This document shows positions 1-8,341 of a stretch of 64,000 nucleotides of DNA, one piece after another. The DNA comes from Paraburkholderia madseniana. Lineage in GTDB: Bacteria > Pseudomonadota > Gammaproteobacteria > Burkholderiales > Burkholderiaceae. The stretch is taken from the NCBI RefSeq assembly GCF_009690905.1, contig NZ_VOSW01000051.1, positions 1 through 64,000 of the forward strand, read 5' to 3'. Position 1 is the stretch's first letter; each line of letters begins with the position of its first letter. Under the pieces are notes generated by a model. The model searched no databases. It worked only from the letters and a program-made list of their open reading frames with translations, and was not told the DNA's origin. The position numbers and the translations under genes were made by a program.

Positions 1-15
1 ACCGTTAACGGGTTC

Positions 16-201
16 ATGCACAAACAAGACATTCAGACAATTGTCTCCGCAGCTCGCGAAACGGCCGATTCTATCGTCGGTGCGCGCGAGTGGAAGACGG
101 CCGAAGATGCCAGCGCGATGCGCGATGTGATCTTTTGGGACATGCTTGCCAAGCGACTCCCTAACACGAACATCGCCGATTTGCTGTCAATGTTCGATTA
201 G
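16..201 (+). CDS. Small hypothetical protein
   Basis: A 61-residue open frame of mixed charge with no signal peptide, no membrane segment and no motif I recognise. It contains a plausible amphipathic stretch rich in Ala, Arg and Asp. No clear Shine-Dalgarno sequence precedes the ATG, and the frame begins only 15 bases into the window, so it may be the end of a longer gene. Nothing nearby suggests a role. Treat as unconfirmed. Confidence 0.35.
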   Translation: MHKQDIQTIVSAARETADSIVGAREWKTAEDASAMRDVIFWDMLAKRLPNTNIADLLSMFD

Positions 202-320
202 ATGGCGGCGTCGACACGGCTCAGGCGCGGCATTTCCACCGCTCGCGGCACAGTCGGCCGCATGGCGTGATTGTGGACCTATCCGATGTCCGTCAATTGG
301 CGTCTGAAGCTTTACGACAA

Positions 321-518
321 CTACTCGTCACCAAGACCCACCAGGGAAAAGATCTTGACGACTGATCCTGGTTTCGGTTGACGCTCGCCCTGTTGCTGAA
401 TGAAGACTTGCATCGCGCGCGTCATCTCCTGGCCTGAAAGCTTGCGATAGGGGCAAATGTTGTACGTGACGCCGTGCTGCCGGTCTTTGATGAAATTGTC
501 TACGTTCGGTAGCTGCAT
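321..518 (-). CDS. Small hypothetical protein (65 aa)
   Basis: A 65-residue protein preceded by a good ribosome binding site (GAGGGA, three to five bases before the ATG). It is basic and soluble, has one Cys-Pro-Tyr and no recognisable domain. It stands alone on the minus strand, about 180 bp downstream of a 28-bp palindrome (695-722) and just past a minus-strand terminator-like hairpin (736-763), so it could be a separately transcribed unit. I do not recognise the family. The ribosome binding site is the main reason for believing it is real. Confidence 0.5.
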   Translation of the reverse strand: MQLPNVDNFIKDRQHGVTYNICPYRKLSGQEMTRAMQVFIQQQGERQPKPGSVVKIFSLVGLGDE

Positions 519-694
519 ACTTCCCTCGACAACGTCGTGCGATTCTCCCGCAGGAACTGATCATCCTTCGTCTATGGCCGTGGACGGCAGTCGCAATCGT
601 TGACCAGGCAGAGCGTGTGCGGACCTGACCATCCCGTTTCCTGAGCGACAGTATCTCCGGTGTTTCGCGAACCTCCACACGAGTAGTCCCCAAT

Positions 695-722
695 CTCATT
701 CATACCGCCTGGTATAGATGAG
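695..722. promoter_or_regulatory. 28-bp operator-like palindrome
   Basis: CTCATTCATACC, a GCCT spacer, then GGTATAGATGAG: the arms are complementary at 10 of 12 positions, with a perfect ATACC/GGTAT core. The core resembles TetR-family operators, but no TetR gene is in the window. The nearest gene it could serve is the 65-aa frame at 321-518. It could also form an RNA hairpin. Confidence 0.45.
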
Positions 723-735
723 GTCCACGAAAAAG

Positions 736-763
736 AGCCTGCCGCCCGAGGGAGCGGCAGGCT
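736..763 (-). terminator. Rho-independent terminator-like hairpin
   Basis: A 10-bp perfect GC-rich stem (AGCCTGCCGC / GCGGCAGGCT) with an 8-nt loop. Read on the minus strand it is followed by CTTTTT, which makes it a plausible minus-strand terminator. It would stop transcription coming through the LysR remnant and protect the small gene beyond it. Confidence 0.6.
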
Positions 764-768
764 AAAAG

Positions 769-809
769 TTCGAGGGGTGGGGTTCGCTTGAGAGAAGCGC
801 CCCCTCGAA
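769..809. other. Nested hairpin
   Basis: TTCGAGGGG and CCCCTCGAA form a perfect 9-bp outer stem around an inner CGCTT/AAGCG stem with a GAGAG loop. It begins six bases after the preceding hairpin. No T-run follows on the plus strand. It may be part of a compound terminator or a structured RNA. Confidence 0.35.
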
Positions 810-915
810 AGACCGAAGCTGAGTTTAGTCGTTGGAAGCAGACGGTGGAGGTACGCGGCGGATGGCGTCATGCTCTTGACGGAACAGGACATGAAAAAGG
901 GCTCATCCCGGTCCT

Positions 916-1205
916 TTACTCCGCCGGCGAATGATTGACGCTGATGTCGATGCGGATCTCCGGGTAGCGATCGAGAAAACGCCGCAAAACAGGCTGCATG
1001 ACGATCATGTGCCCGGCACGCGCGACGTTGATGCGCAGCAATCCGGCAGGAAGTTCAGCAATGGCGCCTAACTCGTCCGAAGCCAGCACGAGCTCCCGTA
1101 CTGCCGGCATTATTCGCTCGAAGAAAATCTCGCCTGTCTCTGTCAGGCTAACGCCTCGGGTATTGCGGTTGAACAGCGCGAGCCCGACACGGCGCTCAAG
1201 ATTCC
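916..1205 (-). pseudogene. LysR-family regulator remnant
   Basis: Read on the minus strand, the frame picks up at the end of a LysR helix-turn-helix (LERRVGLALFNRNTRGVSLT...) and runs through the linker helix into the first strand of the effector domain (FLDRYPEIRIDISVN) before a stop. The first roughly 40 residues, including most of the recognition helix, and about 190 residues of the C-terminal effector domain are missing. It directly abuts the 3' end of the MFS gene at 1234, so the break point lies at about 1205-1233. It cannot make a functional regulator. Confidence 0.75.
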
Positions 1206-1233
1206 GGCTCGTCCCGCTGCTGCCGGCGCCGCG

Positions 1234-2649
1234 TTATCTTTGCTCCCCGTCCGGAATTCGCGTGCGTTGCTGGAGCAGCGCGCCGCTCAGCAATGCGAGT
1301 GCGGCGATGGCGCCCGGCACGAGTCCGGACAGAAAGATCTGCCTGGCATTCCAGTGCTGCGTGAGCATCAGGGTGCCGGCGACCGGACCGAGGATCGATC
1401 CGATACGGCCGACGCTCAGCGCACACCCGACGCCCGTCGCCCTCATCGAGACAGGATAGATTTCCGCCGCGAGCGAATTGAGGCCCGCCTGTGCGCCCTG
1501 TACGGCACAGCCTGCGCCCAGCGTGCAGGCCAGAATGAGTGCGCTGTCGAGGGGCAGCAGCACCAGCATCGCAACAAATGCCATGTACAGGATGAATTCC
1601 GTAAAGAGCACTGGTGTCACGCCGAACCGGTTCATCAATTTGCCCTGCGCGATCGATCCGATGATGCCGCCGACGCTGAATGCCGTAATTGCCTCGATCC
1701 CGATCGACACATTCTGCCCGTTCAAAACAAGCACGGCGGGAAGCCAACTGATCGAGAAATACAGAACCATCAGGTTGAGGAAATAGGGGATCCACAACAG
1801 GATTGTGGTGGGCGCGCGGCCGTTCGTGAACAATTGCCGGATCGTTGCGCCACCTGGACCGCGGACGGTGTCGACAAAGGCGACGGCGTTCGAGTCAAGA
1901 TCCGGAGCGATCCGTCGCATGATTGCATTGACGCGCAGGTTCGCATCGCCGCGACAGATGAGGTAGCGCACCGACTCGGGCATCCATGCCGCCAGCGCCG
2001 CTGCGATGATCAGCGGCAGGCCTCCGCCCACATAGAACACGGCATGCCACCCGAAGTGGGGCAACAATGCCGCACTGACCAGCCCGCCTAACACCGCGCC
2101 GGCCGGCATGCCGCAAAAGAGCAGTGTCACGGAGATTCTTGCGAGGCGGCGGGGCGAGAACTCGGACGCGATGGCGACGATGTTCGGCATGGCACCGCCC
2201 AGGCCGACACCGGTCAGGAACCGGACGACCAGCAGTTGTGGCAGTGTCGTCGCGTAAGCGGTGAGGAGTGCAAATGCGCCGAACGAAAGTGTGGACGCGA
2301 TCAGAATCTTTTTCCGGCCGTAACGGTCGGCGAGTGTGCCGCATACGACCGCGCCGATCATCAGGCCGACGAGTCCCGCTGTGAATACCGGTCCGAACTG
2401 GTGCAGCGGAATGTGCAGGTCGGCGGAGATGGCGGGAGCAAGGAAGCCGATGGTCTGCGTGTCGAACCCGTCCAGTACTGCGACCAGCATGCATAAGGCC
2501 ACGGTAAAGCGTTGCAGGGCCGACATGGGGCGCGCGTCGATGACGTCGCACACGAGCGCTTCGCACCTGCCGCCGCTCGCGAGTGGCCGGTCTGATTGTC
2601 CAGATTTGCCGCGGCCGGCGGCATCCAGTGTGACGTGAGCGATACGCAT
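1234..2649 (-). CDS. MFS aromatic acid:H+ symporter
   Basis: A 12-helix major facilitator of the aromatic acid:H+ symporter family (PcaK/BenK/MhpT type). Signatures are DGFDTQTIGFLAPAIS in TM1, the loop 2-3 motif GTLADRYGRKK, and RATGVGCALSVGRIGSILGP near TM11. It probably imports the substrate of the divergent aromatic-degradation genes across the inner membrane. I chose the ATG at 2649 because GAGGAAA sits seven bases upstream; an in-frame ATG at 2664 has no such site. With this start the protein is 471 residues and carries about 40 extra hydrophilic residues before the family's usual IDARP-type N-terminus. The porin lies just upstream on the same strand, so outer- and inner-membrane uptake may be co-transcribed. 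Confidence 0.9.
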   Translation of the reverse strand: MRIAHVTLDAAGRGKSGQSDRPLASGGRCEALVCDVIDARPMSALQRFTVALCMLVAVLDGFDTQTIGFLAPAISADLHIPLHQFGPVFTAGLVGLMIGAVVCGTLADRYGRKKILIASTLSFGAFALLTAYATTLPQLLVVRFLTGVGLGGAMPNIVAIASEFSPRRLARISVTLLFCGMPAGAVLGGLVSAALLPHFGWHAVFYVGGGLPLIIAAALAAWMPESVRYLICRGDANLRVNAIMRRIAPDLDSNAVAFVDTVRGPGGATIRQLFTNGRAPTTILLWIPYFLNLMVLYFSISWLPAVLVLNGQNVSIGIEAITAFSVGGIIGSIAQGKLMNRFGVTPVLFTEFILYMAFVAMLVLLPLDSALILACTLGAGCAVQGAQAGLNSLAAEIYPVSMRATGVGCALSVGRIGSILGPVAGTLMLTQHWNARQIFLSGLVPGAIAALALLSGALLQQRTRIPDGEQR

Positions 2650-2688
2650 GAAATTTCCTCGCATTTAATCCGTGATGGATTGACCAAC

Positions 2689-3729
2689 CTAGAACGTGTG
2701 GCGGATACCTGCCTGGAAGCCGAGCTCGCTGCCACTGGCAAGCGGCACATTGCGCGTGATGGGCCCGGCGCCGCCAAGGGAAAACACGCCGCCGTTACTG
2801 TTGCTGACGTAGGCGAGCGTGCTGAACAGGAGCGTGCGCTTCGATAGCGCATAGGTTCCGATTGCGCTTGCCTGCCACGCCCGTGGGGCGTTTGCGCCGC
2901 TGACATCAATCCATCCCCAACCGGCGCCCACTGCCAGTGCAGGCGTGATGCGCCAGTCGCCCGAGAGCGAATAGATGCTGGCATACACGCCGCGCACGTT
3001 GGCCGGCGCATTGGCGCCGGGGTTGTCGCCACGGTAGTAAGACAGGTAGATGCGGCCCTGGCCGTAGTCGTAGTTCGCGGCGGCGAAGGTTGATTTGACC
3101 GAGAACGACGCGTTCTGGCTTTTCTGTTCCGCGTAGTTCAGACCGAAATACCAGGGGCCGCGCGAATAATCGATCATCGCGACATAGACGTTGTTGCCGG
3201 TGTGCGGCGACGCCTGTCCGCCAAGCGACACGAGTCCCTGCACCTTGAATCCATAGAAACTCGGGGAGATATAGCTGAGCGAGTTGTCGTAGCGGATGCC
3301 GAGGCTTGACGAGTTGTTGATGATCGAACCGTAGGTTGCCCCGTAGAAAGCATCGAGTCGCGCCAGCATGATGTACTGCGGTGAGTTTTGCCGCCCCGCG
3401 CGCACTTCGCCGAACGGGCCGGAAAGACCCACCCAGGCTTGCCGGCTGAATGCGCGTGTGGGATCGGCAGCCGAACCCTGCGAAAGCGAGAAGCCATTCT
3501 CGAGCACCGCGTTGACGTGGTAGCCCGCACCAATATCTTCCACGATCCGCAGGCCCAGACGACTTTGCTGATACCCGGCGCTGTCAATACTGACTGCCGT
3601 TCCCTTACCGGTGGCATGGGTCACGCCAAGATACGAATCGACGATACCGTATAGCGTGACCGAGCTTTGCGCATACGCGGTTGTGGCGCTTGTGCATAAG
3701 AGTGCGGCCGCCAGCCATGCTGCTTTCAT
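2689..3729 (-). CDS. Gram-negative porin (OmpC-like, Porin_4)
   Basis: A 346-residue outer-membrane trimeric porin of the type common in Burkholderiales. A signal peptide of about 20 residues ends at TTAYAQ, the mature protein begins SSVTLYGIVDSYLG, and the chain ends in Phe (GIRHTF) as needed for Bam recognition. Alternating beta-strand patterns run throughout. GGAGA lies about eight bases before the ATG. It is divergent from the aromatic-catabolism operon and upstream of the MFS symporter on the same strand, so it probably serves uptake of the same aromatic acid. Confidence 0.95.
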   Translation of the reverse strand: MKAAWLAAALLCTSATTAYAQSSVTLYGIVDSYLGVTHATGKGTAVSIDSAGYQQSRLGLRIVEDIGAGYHVNAVLENGFSLSQGSAADPTRAFSRQAWVGLSGPFGEVRAGRQNSPQYIMLARLDAFYGATYGSIINNSSSLGIRYDNSLSYISPSFYGFKVQGLVSLGGQASPHTGNNVYVAMIDYSRGPWYFGLNYAEQKSQNASFSVKSTFAAANYDYGQGRIYLSYYRGDNPGANAPANVRGVYASIYSLSGDWRITPALAVGAGWGWIDVSGANAPRAWQASAIGTYALSKRTLLFSTLAYVSNSNGGVFSLGGAGPITRNVPLASGSELGFQAGIRHTF

Positions 3730-3847
3730 CTATCTGTCTCCTTCATGTTGTTGTGTCATCCAGTCGTTCGCCGGTGTGTTGGCATCCGCGCAATGGCGTG
3801 AATATTGACCCTATACCGATACAAACATAACTATCGTTAACGCGTAA

Positions 3848-3864
3848 TTATCGAAATACGATAA
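3848..3864. promoter_or_regulatory. Inverted repeat in divergent promoter region
   Basis: TTATCG-AAATA-CGATAA, a perfect 6-bp inverted repeat ending five bases before the predicted -35 box at 3870. The 8-bp palindrome CGTTAACG lies at 3835-3842. This is the expected place for the pathway regulator (IclR at 8342) to bind. Confidence 0.4.
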
Positions 3865-3869
3865 ATTTG

Positions 3870-3897
3870 TTGACGTGAATTCCAATTACGTTATGAT
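3870..3897 (+). promoter_or_regulatory. Sigma-70 promoter for the aromatic operon
   Basis: TTGACG (3870-3875), a 16-bp spacer and TATGAT (3892-3897) form a strong sigma-70-like promoter. The start codon of the first gene is at 3926, so the leader would be about 20 nt and would contain its GGAGGG ribosome binding site. Confidence 0.55.
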
Positions 3898-3925
3898 TCA
3901 GACATCGATTCCGGAGGGACATGAG

Positions 3926-4780
3926 ATGAAGCTGGTGAGTTTCGAGTATCGGGGTGCCACGTCGTTCGGCGTGGTGGATGGCGATAGCCTGGTGGATCTG
4001 GCGCCCATCGCCGGTGAAGTTGGCGGGACGTTGAAGGCGGCGCTGGCGAAAGGGAGTCTGCCGGCAATCGCGCAATGGGTCGCCGGCGCGAAGGAGCGCA
4101 TCGCGCTGACGGACGTGAGGCTGTTACCCGTTGTGCCGGACCCGGAGAAGATTCTGTGCGTCGGCATCAACTACCTGTCGCACGTGAAGGAGACGGGGCG
4201 GGAGATTCCCACGTTTCCGATGATCTTCACCCGCTGGGCTGATTCGCAGACCGCACACGGCGGCCCGATTGTTCGGCCCGGTGCGTCTGAAAAACTGGAC
4301 TTTGAAGGCGAATTGGCAATCGTGATCGGCAAGACCGCGCGTCACGTGCGTCGGGAGGATGCCGCGCAATACGTCGCCGGATATTCCTGCTACAACGACG
4401 GCAGCGTGCGGGACTGGCAGAAGCATACGATCCAGTTCATTCCGGGCAAGAATTTTCCGTCAACCGGCGGATTTGGACCGTGGCTGGTCACGCCCGATGA
4501 GGTCGGCGATCCGTCGAAACTGACGTTGATCACACGCCTGAACGGCGTAGCGGTCCAGGAAGCGAAAACCGACGACCTGATCTTCGGCGTGGGTCAATTG
4601 ATCGAATACTGCTCCACGTTCACCGAACTGCGCCCGGGTGACGTGATCATCACCGGAACCACAGGCGGCGTCGGTGCCTTCCGCTCACCTCCCTTGTGGA
4701 TGAAGGCTGGCGATGTGGTTGAGGTCGAGATCTCCCGCATCGGCACGCTGCGCAATGTGGTGGTCGACGAGGCCCGCTAG
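3926..4780 (+). CDS. Fumarylacetoacetate hydrolase family protein
   Basis: A 284-residue FAH-superfamily enzyme that hydrolyses or isomerises acyl-pyruvate-type products of aromatic ring cleavage. Residues 75-88 (KILCVGINYLSHVKE) are the family entry motif. Metal ligands are visible as E127 and E129 in DFEGEL and D158 in YNDGS; GDVIITGTTGGVG closes the active site. I chose the ATG at 3926 because GGAGGG lies seven bases upstream and the family N-terminus (KLVSFEYRG) starts here. It is the first gene of the aromatic operon, so it probably cleaves the ring-fission product made by the extradiol dioxygenase at 6552. Exact substrate not determinable from sequence. Confidence 0.9.
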   Translation: MKLVSFEYRGATSFGVVDGDSLVDLAPIAGEVGGTLKAALAKGSLPAIAQWVAGAKERIALTDVRLLPVVPDPEKILCVGINYLSHVKETGREIPTFPMIFTRWADSQTAHGGPIVRPGASEKLDFEGELAIVIGKTARHVRREDAAQYVAGYSCYNDGSVRDWQKHTIQFIPGKNFPSTGGFGPWLVTPDEVGDPSKLTLITRLNGVAVQEAKTDDLIFGVGQLIEYCSTFTELRPGDVIITGTTGGVGAFRSPPLWMKAGDVVEVEISRIGTLRNVVVDEAR

Positions 4781-4873
4781 GAATAAATGTCCAGGAGGCG
4801 CCCGCCTTACGGTGGGCGGCTGGTGCGCGTCCCTGGTGGCGTCGCCGGTAGCTGATGCTGATGGAGTCAGGAA

Positions 4874-6541
4874 TTGAAGATTATTCATGCCGACGTACTC
4901 GTAGTCGGAGGCGGTCCGACCGGGCTGGCGCTCTCGAATGTGCTCGGGAGCGCAGGCGTGCAGTTCACGCTCGTGGACCGCAAGCCATCCACAATCGCAG
5001 AGCCGCGTGCTGTATCGATCGACGACGAGTCGCTACGAACCATGCAGGCAATCGGGCTTGCGGAGCCCGTGATGAAAGACGTCGTTCCTGGTTACGGCGT
5101 TCATTACTTTACGCGTTACGGTGGGCGGTGCTTTGGCAAAGTGATTCCGACTGCCAGCGAATATGGCTTCCCGCGCCGGAACGCGTTCCGACAGCCTCTG
5201 TTCGAAGCAACGGTGCGCGAGGGGTTGAACCGGTTCGAATGCGGCCAGGTGCTGTTCGGTCATACGCTCGAGTCCTTCACGCAGGACGACGAGGGGGTGG
5301 TCGCCCAGGTCACGGCTCACGACGGCGCGCAGATGGAAATTCGCGCACAGTACCTCATTGCCTGTGATGGCGGCCGCAGTCCGGTGCGCGAAATGCTCGG
5401 TATCAAGATGGTCGGCTCGACGTTCAAGTCGCGATGGCTTGTCATCGATACGGAGGACGACGACGATACGTTCTCGCAGATGCGGGTCTACTGCGACGCG
5501 AAGCGGGCTGTCGTCGACGTGCCGGGACCACACCGCACGCGGCGGTTCGAGATTCTGGTTCATCCCCATGAGTCCGCCGACGCGATCATGGAACCCGCAG
5601 CGATCCGGAAACTGCTCATGCCGTTCCGGGGCGACCGGGAGACGAACATCATTCGCAAGGTGGTCTATACGTTCCACGCGCGGGTTGCTGAACGCTGGCA
5701 GGAGGGGAGGGTATTTCTCGCCGGTGACGCCGCTCACCTGACTCCACCCTATGCCGGGCAGGGGATGAACAGCGGCGTGCGAGACGCGTTCAACCTCGGC
5801 TGGAAGATCGCCGCTGTGCTGGAGGGGCGCTTGCCTGCCCAGGTGCTCAACACCTACGAGATGGAGCGCCGCGAGCATGCATGGGCGTTGATCCGCCTTG
5901 CGCTCAATCTTGGGACGGTGATGGCGCCGTCATCGCGTCTGAGCGCGTTCCTCTGGCAGTCGTTCTTTACCTTCGCCGGTTATATCCCGCCGCTGCGCGA
6001 CTATTTCCTGCAGATGAAGTTCAAGCCCAAGCCGCGCTTCAAGGAGGGGTTGCTGGGACCGGAGGACGATCTCGGCAAACAGAGTTATCGCGGGCGCATG
6101 CTGCCGCAACCCCTGGTTCGGACCGCCGATGGCAGGACATGCCTGCTTGATGATCTGGCTGGTCAGAGGTTCGCACTCATCCAGTATGGTCCGGCTAATG
6201 GCAGCGGGCTGGCTGCGCTCGATCATCCGCTGTGGAGAACGTTACGTTGTACAAGGGTACATGTCTTGCCTGCCGGCTCGCCCTTTCCGACGCTTCGAAG
6301 TGACGCCTCGCACAGATTTGTTGTTGACGTTAGCGGCGTGTTTGAAACGCCGCTCGCACACCACGAAGGACGTGTGCTGCTGTTACGCCCTGATCGCTAT
6401 GTTGCCGGGTCTTTCAAGGTGGAGGAGCAGTCACGGTTCGCCGCTGTCTATGCAGCACGACTCGGTATCGATCGCTTTGACGAGCGTGTGGCGGATGTCG
6501 CAACGGTGACTGAGTCCGCTGCTGCGTCATCGCATGTCTGA
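4874..6541 (+). CDS. FAD-dependent aromatic hydroxylase (MhpA-like)
   Basis: A 555-residue class A flavoprotein monooxygenase related to 3-(3-hydroxyphenyl)propionate hydroxylase and PheA/TIGR-type bifunctional hydroxylases. It has the dinucleotide-binding VGGGPTG (residues 11-17), the DG motif at about 174-183 (ACDGGRSPVREML) and the GD motif at about 284-303 (FLAGDAAHLTPPYAGQG). The C-terminal third is the thioredoxin-like domain of this group. It would insert a hydroxyl ortho to an existing one, giving a catechol for the next enzyme. The start is TTG, with GGAG seven bases upstream; no ATG lies near the N-terminal beta strand in this frame. It is in the same operon as the FAH and dioxygenase genes. 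Confidence 0.9.
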   Translation: MKIIHADVLVVGGGPTGLALSNVLGSAGVQFTLVDRKPSTIAEPRAVSIDDESLRTMQAIGLAEPVMKDVVPGYGVHYFTRYGGRCFGKVIPTASEYGFPRRNAFRQPLFEATVREGLNRFECGQVLFGHTLESFTQDDEGVVAQVTAHDGAQMEIRAQYLIACDGGRSPVREMLGIKMVGSTFKSRWLVIDTEDDDDTFSQMRVYCDAKRAVVDVPGPHRTRRFEILVHPHESADAIMEPAAIRKLLMPFRGDRETNIIRKVVYTFHARVAERWQEGRVFLAGDAAHLTPPYAGQGMNSGVRDAFNLGWKIAAVLEGRLPAQVLNTYEMERREHAWALIRLALNLGTVMAPSSRLSAFLWQSFFTFAGYIPPLRDYFLQMKFKPKPRFKEGLLGPEDDLGKQSYRGRMLPQPLVRTADGRTCLLDDLAGQRFALIQYGPANGSGLAALDHPLWRTLRCTRVHVLPAGSPFPTLRSDASHRFVVDVSGVFETPLAHHEGRVLLLRPDRYVAGSFKVEEQSRFAAVYAARLGIDRFDERVADVATVTESAAASSHV

Positions 6542-6551
6542 GGGGAATATC

Positions 6552-7394
6552 ATGGTAACTACGCTTCAGCAGGCCACGCCTGCACGACTGCATCATCTGC
6601 ATATCGTGTCGGATGATCCGGAACAGCTCGCTGCTTTCTATCGCGCCCGGCTTGGCCTCGAGGATGTCGAGTCGCTGGACGACCGGATCGTGTTAACGGG
6701 GCCGTCGCGCGCGGTGGAAATCAGCGATTTCCGCAGCGGGCGTTTGCCTCATTCGGGTTTCGTGCTCAACTCCACGCAGGAACTCGACAGACTGCGTCAA
6801 CGATTGACCATGAGCGACGTTCAATGCTTGCCTACCGATAGCGTGCTGTATCAGTCCGGGGCGTTCATGGTTCGTGATCCCCAGGGCCGGCTGGTTTCTT
6901 TTGGGCTGGCGGCTGACGGGCCGCAGCGAAATGGTATGCCGGGGCGCCTGCAACATACCGTATTCCAGACGACGGAACTGGAACGTGTGATTGCCTTCTA
7001 TACGGAAGTCATCGGCTTTGCGATCTCGGACGAGGTGGTCGACGACAGCGGCAAACCGATGGTGGTCTTCATGCGTTCTGACGACGAACACCACACGCTC
7101 GCGTTCTTTCAGGGCAGCCAGAATGTCTGGGATCATCACTGCTACGAGACGAGCGAATGGAATGACATACGCGATTGGGGCGACCTGTTCGCGAAGGCGG
7201 AAGTGCCGATTTTCTTCGGGCCGGGCCGCCATGGACCGGGCAACAACCTCTTCTTCATGGTCACGGACCCGGATGGCAACCGGTTGGAATTCTCGGCGGA
7301 ACTGGCACACGTCAGTATTGACGATGCGCCGGGTGTCTGGCCGCATGGCGAACGTACGCTGAATTCGTGGGGACGCGCATGGATTCGAACCTAG
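6552..7394 (+). CDS. Extradiol ring-cleavage dioxygenase (VOC, two-domain)
   Basis: A 280-residue type I extradiol dioxygenase of the vicinal oxygen chelate superfamily, with an N-terminal VOC domain (about 13-120) and a catalytic C-terminal one (about 133-250). The 2-His-1-carboxylate iron site is visible: H135 in LQHTVF, H195 or H196 in WDHHCYET, E246 in NRLEFS. It would cleave a catechol made by the upstream hydroxylase in the meta position. I chose the ATG at 6552 because GAGGGG lies six bases before it. The stop of the hydroxylase is 10 bp upstream, and the next gene overlaps this one by 16 bp, so the operon is tight. Confidence 0.9.
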   Translation: MVTTLQQATPARLHHLHIVSDDPEQLAAFYRARLGLEDVESLDDRIVLTGPSRAVEISDFRSGRLPHSGFVLNSTQELDRLRQRLTMSDVQCLPTDSVLYQSGAFMVRDPQGRLVSFGLAADGPQRNGMPGRLQHTVFQTTELERVIAFYTEVIGFAISDEVVDDSGKPMVVFMRSDDEHHTLAFFQGSQNVWDHHCYETSEWNDIRDWGDLFAKAEVPIFFGPGRHGPGNNLFFMVTDPDGNRLEFSAELAHVSIDDAPGVWPHGERTLNSWGRAWIRT

Positions 7395-8101
7395 AACAGG
7401 TCATTGCCGAGCTGGTCGTTGCGAACCATATTCTGTTCAACGAGCATGTTGTTGACGCGTTTGGGCACGTCAGCGTACGGCATCCCGGCAAGCCGGGGCA
7501 TTTCCTGCTTTCGCGCTCCATGGCGCCATCGCGGGTACGTGCCGAGGACATCATCGAGCATGACGAAAATGGTGAACCGGTCGATGCGAATGGACGAGGC
7601 GTGTATCTGGAACGGTTCATCCATGCCGAAATCTATCGGGCACGGCCCGACGTCGTTTCGGTGGTGCATAGTCACTCGGCATCCGTCATTCCGTTCGGTA
7701 TATCCCGGGTGAGCCTGAAGCCTGTATTTCACATGGCCTCGTTCCTGCATGGCGCTACGCGCTTCGAGATCCGTGAGGGTTTCGGCGATGAAACCGACCT
7801 GTTGATCCGCGATGCGGAGAAAGGCCGCTATCTGGCCCAGGCGCTTGGTGGCGCCTGTGTGTCTCTGCTTCGCGGTCACGGTTCGGTCGTGGTCGGTTGC
7901 AACCTGCGCGAGTCCGTGTATCGGGCTGTCTACACGGAGGTCAACGCGCGGATCCAGGCTCAGGCGATTGCGCTCGGTACGGAAGTCGACTATCTGAGCG
8001 CTGCGGAATCCGGTGCTGCTACCCGGGCCAACGCGACCCAGACCAGCCGCTGCTGGGACCTGTGGGCCGAGCAGGCGGCGCGGCGCAAGACGGAAGTCTG
8101 A
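7379..8101 (+). CDS. Class II aldolase/adducin family protein
   Basis: A 240-residue zinc-dependent class II aldolase-fold protein. Metal ligands are H97 and H99 in VVHSHS and H167 in LRGHGS, with E84 in HAEIY as likely acid. In aromatic pathways this fold includes dihydroxyphthalate-type decarboxylases as well as aldolases, so it may remove a carboxylate or split a pathway product. I prefer the ATG at 7379 (GGGGA six bases upstream) over GTG at 7367. It overlaps the dioxygenase gene by 16 bp and is the last structural gene of the operon. The reaction is inferred from fold and context only. Confidence 0.87.
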   Translation: MDSNLEQVIAELVVANHILFNEHVVDAFGHVSVRHPGKPGHFLLSRSMAPSRVRAEDIIEHDENGEPVDANGRGVYLERFIHAEIYRARPDVVSVVHSHSASVIPFGISRVSLKPVFHMASFLHGATRFEIREGFGDETDLLIRDAEKGRYLAQALGGACVSLLRGHGSVVVGCNLRESVYRAVYTEVNARIQAQAIALGTEVDYLSAAESGAATRANATQTSRCWDLWAEQAARRKTEV

Positions 8102-8237
8102 CGCAAGTTCAGACGACTCGAGACGCTTACATCGCGGCTGCCGTGATTGTCCGGTCAATATGCATTCTTCAATACGGCCGCATCGGCCGCAATCCAGCCG
8201 TCCGCACGGACGGCGACTTCCCGCCTTGGTCCCACAT

Positions 8238-8255
8238 CGATCAGATCTTTGATCG
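8238..8255. promoter_or_regulatory. Palindrome upstream of iclR-type gene
   Basis: CGATCA-GATCTT-TGATCG, a perfect 6-bp inverted repeat with a 6-bp spacer, 87 bp before the IclR start codon. It is a candidate autoregulatory operator. The rest of 8102-8341 is AT-richer and carries no gene; TTTACA and TATCTA about 15 bp apart lie near 8271-8297. Confidence 0.4.
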
Positions 8256-8341
8256 GCGTGGGGCGCGGTGTTTACATGGATTGCACAAAATTATCTAAAG
8301 GTGAGAAAATTTAACCATTTTCCTGCCAATAAATACTTGCC

